This document shows, one piece after another, positions 1 to 12,300 of a stretch of 64,000 nt of DNA. Below the pieces are notes generated by a model, which was given only the letters and a program-made list of their open reading frames with translations, did no database searches and had not been told where the DNA came from. Source of the DNA: Cervus elaphus (lineage: Eukaryota > Chordata > Mammalia > Artiodactyla > Cervidae); assembly GCF_910594005.1 (NCBI RefSeq), contig NC_057834.1, forward strand, positions 43,494,537 through 43,558,536. The letters are read 5' to 3'. How positions within the stretch are numbered: the stretch's first letter is position 1; the number at the start of each line of letters is the position of its first letter. Made by a program: the position numbers and the translations under genes.

Positions 1-730
1 TTGCAGAGTGCTTTATTTTGAGTGGTTTCAGGTATCTGTTTGCTCCTCCCATTTCCTCAGCTAGCATGAGAATACCAGTCAACTCGAAAGTTACTCAGTG
101 TGTAGTGTTCATTGATTCAGCAAATGTTTACTGAGGGCTGGGTGCCAAGGACTGTGCCAAGGGGTACATGCTGGGGATCCATTAGTGAATAAGACACACA
201 AGCTCTGTACTTTCAAGAAACTTGTGTATTGGAGGAGGAGGCTAGACAGCAACTAATTAAAATAATTTCAAAGTATATTGAGTGCCTGGAAAGAAATAAA
301 CCAGGTGCTATGTTAGGGAATAATGCAGGTGGGAAATTCTTTAGGATGGGAGTTTGCTGCTGCCTTCCATTAGTTTGGACAAGCAAACTGAGGAATAGAA
401 ATGGAATACTCTAGAATGGCAGAGGAGCATTATATAGGGGGAATGGTGAACTGTATGTAATGAATGGATGATAACTAGACTTGTGATGGTGATCACTGTA
501 GTGTTTATAGATGTTGAACTATATTGCTGGGCACTTGAAACTTATGTAATAAAAGGGAAAACAACTAACGTTAATAAGGAATTAGGAAACCATATTACTC
601 TTTATAGTAAATTCAGCTGATATGAATGAGCTGGAATAGTTTCCCCATTTGGTTAGGAAGCTGCTGATACTGGGCTATGATCATCCCGTTCCACTGTGAG
701 TTAGGCCTTATGTGTTTATTCCCTCCTCAG

Positions 731-795
731 GTGGAGGCTTGACTTTTGATCTATGTCCTCCCTACATCAGCTGCCTGAAAGTACTGAATGATCAC
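731..795 (+). other. OTUD7B: OTUD7B 5'UTR part of first coding exon
   Basis: A pyrimidine-rich tract ending in CTCAG at 730 is followed by 65 nt of leader before the ATG at 796. The leader is open in another frame but has no conserved protein match I recognise. The promoter and first noncoding exon must lie upstream of base 1. Confidence 0.75.
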
Positions 796-3700
796 ATGAC
801 CCTGGACATGGATGCTGTCCTGTCGGATTTTGTCCGTTCCACAGGAGCAGAACCAGGATTGGCCCGAGATCTTCTGGAAGGTAAGGAGTCTGGGGGAGAA
901 TGAGAAGAGAGAAAGTAAAATGTGATATTTATTGTTAGGATAATTTGGAATGTAACATGATCAGAAAGATACTTTGTGTATGGTAGGCCTTACATTTAAG
1001 TTACTGCTAATAATCTATTTTTGTGTGACCCCCCCCCCATAATTTTAAAATGCAAAATTCCTTTTTCACCTTGAATTTTTGGGTAGCTTTTCACCACTGT
1101 CAATTTATGCTTAGGTAATACAAGTGAAATTTGAGATTAGTTCACTAAAAGCTTAATTTTAGGTCTGTAAGACTTCCTTTTTGTATATAAATGACTTTGG
1201 ATTTTCATATTTGGGATCATCCATATTTGTTTTTTTCTTTCCTTCCCTAACTTATATGGATCATTCTATATAGAGTGGATTAATTTAATGTTTTCGTTTT
1301 GCTGCTTTTGTTTACTTATATCTGTATATACACGAAGTGTGAATATTCTAAATTTTAAGATCATTTAAGCTTGGCATCGTGTCAGCAGGATTCTTTGTTT
1401 GGAGTCATAGTTAAAAGATGCTTTTTGATGATGAAAATACATAGTGACACAGTTAGGTAAACATGTTGGAGGATGGGCCAGTTCTTAGTATACACAGGTA
1501 ATTTTTTAGATTGTCAGTCCTTAGTAAGGTGTGGCAGTTTGACATTTACGTAGCTACCTGTGAGACTAGTGTTGATTTGGAAATGGAAGATCAGGGTTTA
1601 AATGGCTTTGCCCTTAATTTACATTTGCAGTTTCATCTCCTGCTACTGTTTGCTACAGTGCCCGTGCTCCAGCCAGGCCTGACTTGTCACCTTTTCCTGA
1701 TCATATTAAATTGTCTCCTAAGTCTGCAGTGTCCCTTCATTCATTATTCTCCTGAAATTCTCATCCTTCTGGATTCAACTCATATGCCTTCTCTTCTACT
1801 TGTAGCATGTGTTGAACACTTCTATGTGTTTAGTATGTGTGAGCTACTTGAAATATTTTATTTTCACAACCATTCTGCAAAATAGGTTTTATTTTTCCAG
1901 TATTCCAGTTTTAAAAAACCTGAGGTCCAAGAAGTGAAGGAGAGTTTGAACCTATGTGATCTGGTTTCAGAGTTGGGCTCTTAACAAGTATGTTACAAGT
2001 TAATGTTTGCATGCTGTCTCTCTTTCTGTTGCATACACATCCATACATCCATGTACACGCACATTCATGCTGTGAAAGAAAAGTTGAGGGTTGAAAGAAA
2101 AGTTGAGGGTGCTGTGGAAGTTTAAGAGAGAAACCTAATTTAGATAGAGAGTGCAGAAAGGCTTTTTCTGAAGAAGTGACATGTGAACTGAACCCAAAAG
2201 GATGCATAGGAATAGCAAGACAAAGTAGCTTATACAGGGACCCTAAAGTGAAAGAGTTTGGCACTGATAGTGATTGAAGTAGGAAGAGTAGTACAAGAAG
2301 GTGGTAGGTAGCTGGTTAGATAAGTGGAAAGCAGAATACAGAGAGCCTTTGTAGGCTAAGGTAAGGGTTGTGCATTTCAGTGTATGTTCAGTGGGAAGCT
2401 TGTGGAAAATTTTAATCAGGGGAGTGAAATGACTGGATTTAAGTTTTTGAACAGGATACTGATTAAAGATAATGGAACTGACTGGAAGGTGGCCAGAAAT
2501 GAAGTGGTAAAATCAGTTAAGAATATTGTCATAATTAAGGTGAGTGGTGATGGTGACTTGGACTACAGTGGTAATAGCAAAGTGAGAAGTGGGTGGATTT
2601 AAGATATAATTTAGAAAGGGAACCAAAGGACCTGATCCTCATTTTCTGTCTCTTCCTGTCTTTCGCTTTTTCTTTTGAAGTTAACTCCGGTTATAGTGTA
2701 AAGAACAATTTATAGTGGGGAGGGACTAGCAGTAGAGAGACCAGAGAGCCACCTCCCAGAAGACCAAAGACTGGGTGACAATATGAGGACTTGAATTGGG
2801 GCAGTGATGATAAAAATGGACAAGAAAGAATAGATTTGAGAGATATTTTAGGGGTACAAACAACCCTGAGAATTGAATAGATAGTGAGGGAAGAGGAAAA
2901 GTAGGGTCTGAGGAATGGTGAAGAGCTAAAATGACTCTAGTTTCTGGCCTGGAGGGGTTGAGATGCCATTCCTGATTCAGGGAATATAGGAGAAGAAGCA
3001 CGCTTTAGGAAGGAAGATGATGGACATTCAGGTTTAGTCATACTGACTGTTAGGAGGACTTGATTTTAAGCAGTTTAGCAGGCAGTTGGAAATAATGATC
3101 CATTGCTCAAGACAGATCATTTATTCATTCATTTATTCATTCATTCAATGGAGGACAAAAGTCCTCCATTCTTCAACAGATATTTTTTGAGTACCTATTA
3201 TGTGCCAAGTTCTAGATGCTTGAATAAAACAAAACAAAAATCTCTGCCTTTACATTCTAGAACAAGAGTCAGTAAACAATAAACTTGATAACCAAGTAAA
3301 TTGTAAAGTTCAGTTCAGTTCAGTTCAGTAGCTCAGTTGTGTCCGACTCTTTGTGACCCTGTGAATCGCAGCACGCCAGGCCTCCCTGTCCATTACCAAC
3401 TCCTGGAGTTTACCCAAACTCATGCCCATCAACTTCGGTGATGCCATCCAGCCATCTCATCCTCTGTCGTCCCCTTCTCCTCCTGCTCCCAATCCCTCCC
3501 AGCTTCAGGGTCTTTTCCAATGAGTCAACTCTTCGCATGAGGTGGCCAAAGTAATGGAGTTTCAGCTTCAGCATCAGTCCTTCCAATGAACACCCAGGAC
3601 TGATCTCCTTTAGGATGGACTGGTTGGATCTCCTTGCAGTCCAAGGAACTCTCAAGAGTCATCTCCAACACCACAGTTCAAAAGCATCAGTTCTTCGGCG

Positions 3701-6700
3701 CTCAGCTTTCTTCACATGTATGGATATACATGACCACTGGAAAAACCATAGCCTTGACTAGATGGACCTTTGTTGGCAAAGTAATGTCTCTGCTTTTTAA
3801 TATGCTATCTAGGTTGGTCATAACTTTCCTTCCAAGGAGTAAGCGTCTTTTAATTTACTATATTATAAAGTGTTAGGTGCTATGGAAAATGGTCGGGAAT
3901 GGTGAGGCAGGTTGTGATTTTTAATTGGGTAGTCAGGGTAGGCCTTATTAACTTATTAAGAGTGTGACATTTGAGCAAATACCTAAAGGAGTTAAGGAAT
4001 TGACTGTGTAGATATAATGGAGATAGAGCCTTCTAGACAGTGGGGATAGTTGGTGAAAGGCTGTAAGTGGGAGCAGTCTTAGCAAGTTTCTGGGACCAGC
4101 AAAGAGGCCAGTATGACTGATGCAGAGTGAGTGAAAGGAGTTGGAGCAGATGGTGAATCTGAAGGTTCAGAAGTAAATTCATCCAGCATGGATGATTAAT
4201 ACGGCTTAACTGGAGAATTATAATTACAAGAAGCATAACAGCAATGTCAGTAAATACATGTATAGTGCTTTCCGTGTGCCAAACATTGTTTTAAGTGCTT
4301 TCAATTAATTTAATCTTAATAACAGCTCTATGTGGAATCATCTCCACTTTCATAGCCAGGGAACTTGAAGCACAGAGGAAAGATTAGAAAAGTAGGCCAG
4401 GTCATAGAAAGCCTTGAATGTCAAACAAAAGAGCCTCAGCTTTATTCTGTAGGCAATGGTGTATGCCACTAAAAAAATTTGATTATGGAACTGAAATGAT
4501 CAGAATTGTTCTATAGAAAGATTAATCTCATGGGATCCTTCAGAATAGATTGGAGGTGGGCAGTAGGTGACACAGGAATTGAATTAAGGTGGTGACGAGT
4601 GAAATAGAGCAGAAAGAGGTGTGAATAGTTACTTGTTTATTAGCTAGTTTAACTGGAGAAAGCAATTTTAAAAGTCAGTGGTAACAGATCTATCATTTGA
4701 GTCTACTGATAGTCCCTCCCCTCTATAATTTGTTCTTTACACTACAACCAGAGTTAACTTTCAAAGGAAAAAGATTAGTGATTCTTAAGTTTGAGGGGAA
4801 TTAACAATTCCCTTGGATAGCCTGATGGCAGCTATCAGCTCTTTCTTTAGAAAAATACACATACCTGTAACTTTGTGTACAACTTCAGGTGACTTAGGAC
4901 ACCCCAGAGCACATCTAAGCTCAGAACTCTCTGGATCTCAGAACTAGGAGACCTGGGCTTGTGTCCTGCTGAGGCCCTGGTGCAAACTAGCTGTGACTTA
5001 GGGCAAGTAACTCTACTTCTTAAGACTTGCTTTGTCTGTAAAATGACATTACTAGGTCTCCAAGGGCCTTTTCAGTTCAGAGAGACCAATGTTCTGTGCT
5101 CATGGAGCTTTCTTAGGAAACAAACAGCAAGTAAATAAAGAAATTGCGGTATTTCAGGCTGAAGTGTGTTGAAGGCAATTAGAGTAGGGGAAGGAAAAGG
5201 AAGACCGGAGTGTGCATGAATGTATGCTTGCTAGTTTCGGTAAGATGCTTAGAATGATGGTTCTGTGTCTTTCCTCAATTTTCCTGTACTCTCAGCACCC
5301 AATTCACTTTTTGTTTTGTGTCCTGACAGGAAAGAATTGGGATGTGAGTGCCGCCCTCAGTGATTTCGAGCAGCTACGTCAGGTCCATGCTGGGAACCTG
5401 CCCCCACCCTTTAGTGAAGGGAGTGGTGGCTCCAGGACCCCTGAGAAAGGGTTTTCTGATCGAGAGTCTACTCGCCCTCCCCGGCCCACCCTACAGCGGC
5501 AGGATGACATCATTCAAGGTATTGGGGTACCGAGGGCTGTTTCTTATATGGAGTAGGAAGGAAGGGAGACAGCTGCTAACCAGTCAGAATTTTGTGATCT
5601 TTGGAAATGATTCCTTTCTTCTTCCATCTCCCCAGTCAAATGATCAGAGGTGACCTCAGTCCTCCAGCTGCTGGAACCCCTCATTGTTTGTATCTGGAGT
5701 ACTGTCCAGGATAAAAGCTTTCTTCAGATACTATGAGAGAGAGAGAAGAAGGGTAACAATCTCATTGTCAAGATAAAGTACACAGAAAGATAGAATTCAA
5801 AGGATCACTATCACCTACCCTTTTGGAGGGCATTTTGTTAATATTTATTAGTATCTGTCAAAATTTTTAAATGCATGTATACTCTGTCTCAGCAATTTTG
5901 TTTCTAGGAAGATTTTATCATGTGTATGTGTGTGTATCTGTGTGTGTGTATCCTTTTAAATAAATACATACATAATTCATAAGTAGACACAAAGACATGT
6001 AGTGTAAAGCTTGAAAGTTAAAGCCTGAAAACAACTTTTAATACCCATTAGTAAAGGAGTGGTTAAATAAATGGTAATCATCCATATTGTGGAATACTTT
6101 GCAGCCATTAGAAAGAATTAAGTAGAACGTGATGGAACCTGTTTAGAAAAATCTCTTTAATCTATTGAGAAAGGTAAGATGCAGAACAGTATAGTATATT
6201 CCTGTTTATGTTTTAAAAATTATTATAAAAGCTATGTGCACTTCTATGTGCATAAAAAAATTGTACAAGGATACAGAAAGTCCCCTTTAGGGAGGGGATC
6301 AGGAATTTTGAATGACAGGGAGATTTCTTTTTAACACTTTAAACCTTTTGGTAGTATTTTTTATTTTTTACATGGGCATGCGGTACTTTTAAAACACCTT
6401 AAAAAAGAGCTTAAAAAACAACATCACTATAGAATAGCATTAGATTGACTCCTTACTTACTTTGTGCATCATCCCTGGCAAATACTAGATTAAAATCTGC
6501 TATGCAATATGATTTTTAGGTCTTTTGATAGTCTTTATATAACTTAGGCCATGCAAATGAATTGTAATACTATACTGAGCAAGTTACAATCACAATGGAA
6601 TATCTGCTGGAGAATTATAAGTGCCATGTATTCAAAACAAATAATTTGGGGGGCACTGTCTGTATTACTGCCTTCCTCTGTTAAGTAAGAAATGACTATA

Positions 6701-9341
6701 CCTGTAAATTTCTGATAAATGTATCAAGAAAAGTTGTAGTAAATAGTGAAAGTAAATGTTACTGATGGTAGATAAGAAAGTTCCTGAATGTGTAAGATTT
6801 GTCATTAATTTTTTGTTTTTAAAAATTTATTTAATTTTTAAAATTTATTTAATTTTTTAAATAAAATTTATTTATTTAAAAATTTTTTTCATTTATTTTT
6901 AATTGGAGAATAATTGCTTTACAATGTTGTGTTGGGTTTTGCTGTACAATGTGAATCAGCTATAAGTATACATATGTCATTAATTTTCTATAATGGAAAT
7001 CCTTTTTCTACATTCTCCAAGACCTTGAAAATTATCAGCAAGATTATTTGACTCAGTCTGTTGATAGCCAAATGGAATTCTGTTTCTCTTATTCCTTCTT
7101 CCTCTCACCAAACAATGACCAAGTTGCCAAATGAATAGGTCCCTATTATGTTGTGAAATGGAAACGGAAGAAGACAGTGTCATGGGGAGAAGAAGTTCAG
7201 ACAAATTCCAAAAAGGGTAGAAAGAGGAATGTATATTTGGTGCTAATGTGAGTGCCTGAGAAAATGCCACTTTGTATATTAAACAATTACATTTGGCATG
7301 AGAAAGAGGGTCGTGAAATTTGGTAGCCAGTTAGACTTACAGTTTTTCCCTGAGTGGAAGCCTTGTCAAGAGGTAACCATCACCACATGAGCGGAAAGTT
7401 CTTTGAGTGGGTTTTGTATGTTCTAAGGTGACTCCCATTTCTCATTGCAGAAAAACGCCTGTCTAGGGGCATCTCCCACGCCAGCTCCAGCCTTGTTTCC
7501 CTGGCCCGGTCCCATGTCTCCTCCAATGGTGGGGGTGGGGGGAGCAGTGAGCACCCCCTGGAAATGCCCATCTGTGCCTTCCAGCTTCCAGATCTCACTG
7601 TGTACAATGAAGACTTTCGCAGCTTCATAGAGAGAGACCTCATCGAGCAGTCCATGCTGGTTGCCTTGGAGCAGGCAGGTCAGTGAGCGCTTCCTTCCCC
7701 GTGCTCCTCCACCCCTCTGCCGAGGGGCCGGGCCTGACCAGCAGCTTCCAGTCTAAGCCTGTGATCTGACTGATGGCAGTCACACTCAGTGGTCAGTCAG
7801 AGAGACATGTGCTGAGCTAGGCACTTCTTCAAGTTAAAGAAAGGACACAAACAGGATACTTGGCTCTGGAAATTTCCTGTTTGATGGAAGGGAAACCAGA
7901 TACACATGTGAAAGGCCTAGGAATCAATACCTAAAAATCAATACATTAAAAAAAAAAAACAAGTGAATTATAATTGGCTCTGGAGCACCATGTGAACAGA
8001 AAGAACCAGTGTTGTAGACGATACACAGTGGTGATTAACTAAGTCACATTTATTTATATAAACCTTTCCCAAAAGATTTATTTACCTTTACAATTATGTT
8101 TGTCTTAAATTATTGTTAAAATTAGTTGGTATAATGGATGAGGCAGCTGAGATTTCTGGGAAACCTAGTCAGGTATTAACTCCCATGGAAGAAGGACTGG
8201 GGGATGGGAGTTGGGGGCATGGAAAGGAAGCTGTTATTTTTCATTTTGTGCCCTTCCATACTAATCATGCACATCTATTTATAATTTTTAAGTAGTTAGC
8301 CATTTGTCTGGTATGATTATAGGCCAGTTTTTCTTTCAGTAGACTTTTCAGTAATTGAAGAACATTTTTAAGCATCATTCATACAATATTTTCCTTATGT
8401 AAGTAACAGATTGACAATTGTAGGATGACTGCAGAACTGAGACTCATTTTCTTAGGTGTTTTAAGTACTTCTTCTTATTGCTTCTGTCTTTAAAATCATA
8501 CCACATGCATGCTGACATGCTTACTGTGATATATGCAGATGATACTTGCATGACACTTTGAATATATGTGTTGGGTTGATTTTCTTTTACTGATGATTGA
8601 TTTGTACTGATCTTTATTGCTGCAGTGTTTGCTGGTCTTCTGACCAGAGTGAAGGAATCAGAGCCAAACTAGGTAGCCAACACAAATTTCAGTCTATGAC
8701 CTTGGCCTCATCATCCATCCCAGGGTTGTTCAATCTTAGCACTATTGACATCTAAGACCAGATGATTCTTTGTTGTGTGAGCTGCCTTGTGTATTATGTT
8801 TAGCAGCCTTTCTGGCCTCTGTTTACTCGATGTCAGTAACATACCCCTCACCAATTGGGACAACCAAACCTATTTCAGGATGTTGCCATATATCCCTTTG
8901 GGGACAAAATTGGCCCCACTTAAGAACCTCTAATCTAACCAATTATACCCACCAGATTCTGATGAACCAGATATAAGTGAAGAAGATACACAGAGTAATA
9001 GAGTGGTGGTTTGATTCTAGGTAGGCTTTCTAGAAGAGGCAAGCTTGGAGTCTTGTATTAGAAGTAAAAAAGTAGAGAGCTTTATGGATAATCTGCTCAT
9101 CTCCCTTTCCTCATGTTTCTGTAGGGCGTTTGAACTGGTGGGTGAGTGTGGACCCCACCTGTCAAAGGCTCCTTCCTTTGGCAACTACTGGAGATGGAAA
9201 CTGCCTCCTGCACGCAGCCTCTCTTGGTGAGTTATGAGAATGGCCCTTGATTCCCTCACAGAAAGGAAGCAATAGTTAAATCGCATGTGAAGGACTTGAG
9301 CCAACCAACCTTGATCTTAGAAATGATGGCTCAGAGCAAGG

Positions 9342-9375
<34 letters not shown>

Positions 9376-12300
9376 GTGCAGGAGAAGAGAAAAGAGAGCC
9401 CTGTCCTGGTTGTTCAGTCTTGTTGAGAAATTGTATGGAGAGCACAGGATTTAGCGTAAGTCCCACTCAGAGAACTGACCCCTAAAAGTAATGAACAGCA
9501 GAAAGCAAGTAGTATACTGTTTGTGTATGGATATAATTCTACTTAATATTCATTCTTTTGGTATATAAAAAAGATATGTTTTCATCAGACCCCTATGAAA
9601 CTTGTTTATTTTAATATTATTTTTAATTAACCTTTATTTAATGTACCTTTAATTTTTAATTTTTACTTAGAGGATAATTGCTTTACAATATTGTATTGGT
9701 TTCTGCTGTACATCAACATGAATCAGCCATAGGTATATGTATGTCCCCTCCCTCTTGAACCTCCCTCCCACTTGCCACCCCATCCCAGCCCTCTAGGTTG
9801 TGTATGTCTAATCTGGAATAATGTATTTTTCTTTTTCTTTCTTTTTTTTCCACTTCCAGCTGTATTGATGTAATTGACATACAGCACTGTATAAGTTTTA
9901 AGATATACAGTATAGTGATTTGACCTGCACACATCATGAGATGATTACAGTAAATTTAGTGAACATCCATCATCTCATACAAAATTAAAGAAATAGAAAA
10001 GAAAATTATTTTTTCCTCATGATGACAACTTTTAGGATTTACTGTCTTAACTTTCATGTATAATGTACAGCAGTGTTAATTGTATGTATCATGTTGTACA
10101 TTACATCCTTAGTACTTAGTAGCCTTAGTCTTGTATATATGGAACTTTGTACCTTTTAACTACCTTCATCCAATTCTCCCTGCTCCCACCCCCTGCCCTT
10201 GGTAACCACAAATCTGATGTCTTTTTCTGTGAGTTTGTTTTTGAAGTATAATTGACCTATAACACTTGTATCCTGGCACACAGTGTGGCGATTCAAATAT
10301 TTCTATACATTTCAAAATAATCACTGTGTTAAGTCTAGTTACCGTCTGTCACCATACAAAGATATTGCATTGTTATTGACTTGTTTACTTTAAATTGTTA
10401 TGTCTGTTTAAAATTGCCTTCGTTTTTTAAAAAAGTGTCCCCATTTTCCAGCCATTCCTCAAGCTTTGATGCTGATTGCCATGTGCCAGACCCATCTTGT
10501 CTGCTGCTACTCTGTGTTTTATTTATTTTTTAGCTTTTTAAAAAAATTGTCTGAGCCATGTGGCTTACAAGATTTTAGTTCCCCATCAAGGAATTGAACC
10601 CAGGCTCTCAGCAATGAGAGTGTGGGGCAGTGAGAATATGGAGTTCTTAACCACTGGACTGCCAGGGAATTCCTACTCTGTATTTTAATTTGTTAGACTT
10701 GGTATCAAGAGTAAAGGCTTTCTGGGACTTCCTGTTGGCCCAGTGGTTAAAGACTTCCCCTCCCATTGCAGGGGGTGCAGGTTCGATCCCTGGTTGGGGA
10801 GCTAAGATCCCACATGCATCATGGCCAAAAAACCAAAACAAAACAGAAGCAATGTTGTAGTGAGTTCAGTAAAGACTTAAAAAAGTCTTCTTGTCAGGAG
10901 TTCGTAGGATGTGGTCTATCCTCTGCTTTTAGGCTCTCAAAAGTTTCTGAGCCTCTAGAATAGGAACATCTTTTCTTTCCTGATCACCTTTCTCCTGAGT
11001 TATAGGGAGTTTCTTTGAACCTGGGCTGCAGGCCTGATATCCTTCATGCCAGAATCTGTATATCATAATTAATAAGTGGAGTTGAGTCAAGGTAAGGTGT
11101 CTTGAAAGTGAAAGTGTTTGTCACTCAATTGTGTCCGACTCTTTGTGACCCCATGGACTATAGCCCACCAGGCTCTTCTGTCCATGGATTTCTCCAGGCA
11201 AGAATACTTGAGTGGATTGCCATTTCCTTCTCCAGGGGATCTTCCCGTCTCAGGGATTGAATCCATGTCTCCCGCATTGCAGGCCGACTCTTTACCAACT
11301 GAGCCACCAGGGAAGCAATGCAAAAGGTGTCTTAACCATTATGTTTTCTTGCCATAGGGATGTGGGGTTTCCATGATCGGGACTTGGTGTTGCGGAAAGC
11401 TTTGTATGCACTGATGGATAAGGGAGCTGAGAAGGAAGCATTAAAACGGCGCTGGAGGTGGCAGCAAACTCAGCAGAATAAAGAGGTCAGGAAGCTTGGG
11501 TGGGAGCACCTTGTTTCCCAAAGTTATGTAAGGGAATGCTCAGTGCCTGCCATAGGAAATGTCTCCTGTTTAGGTGCTCTTAGATCAGTGTTACTCTTAA
11601 TCCTTTTGAAAATTCAGATACCACCAGAGGGTACATGCCTTCTGATAAGAGTTACGAGAACTGGTGTGGCGAAGTGGGGACCTGTAGAGGAGGTATCTAA
11701 TGCTGTGCTTTTCCTGATAAGGCACTCAGTAAGCCTTTGGTGACTGTCTTTTGCAAAATGAAATACAAGCTTGTAGGATTTTTGTATTGTTTTGGTTTTT
11801 TACTTATAATAAGACTAGACCAATTTTTAAGGACTTATGTTTTCAACTCTTATTAATATAAATGTGTAAAAAAATTTGGGGCTGTATATACCATTTGTTT
11901 TTTGTAAATTCAGTTTACTTGTTAAAAAACTGTAAAAGGATGAGTTTGAATGTTTTATTATTATTAGAATTTCATGTTCTGAAGATTTAAAACATGGAAA
12001 TAGAATGTCTTATGTTTCTCAAAAATGAACTCAATTGTTAAAATTAAGATGCTATTAAGATCAGAATCTGGTCTTTGATCAGCCAGTCTGCCCCAGAAGA
12101 TTCCTGAGGGAAATGAATGTGCAGGGTCAAGGCCAAGTAAACAGCATTCTTTATTGACACCAAACCCCCTGGCTTTCTGGTGAGCTGAGCGGGACTTTGT
12201 GGAGTTTGTTTGGTTTTTTTTTTTTTTGTCTGAGCTAGAGCCAGTCTTGAGTTTGTCGTCTTCACTGTTGAATTCACACTATACCTGAACCTTAGATTTG

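Noticed and set aside
2074..2111. Short 19-bp tandem repeat GAAAGAAAAGTTGAGGGTK
   Set aside because: Two-copy simple duplication in an intron with no further structure, considered trivial.
10723..10840. tRNA-like sequence with B-box GGTTCGATCCC
   Set aside because: It is the promoter half of a CHR SINE. The same motif recurs in many copies, and none has a complete tRNA cloverleaf with anticodon arm that I could recognise.
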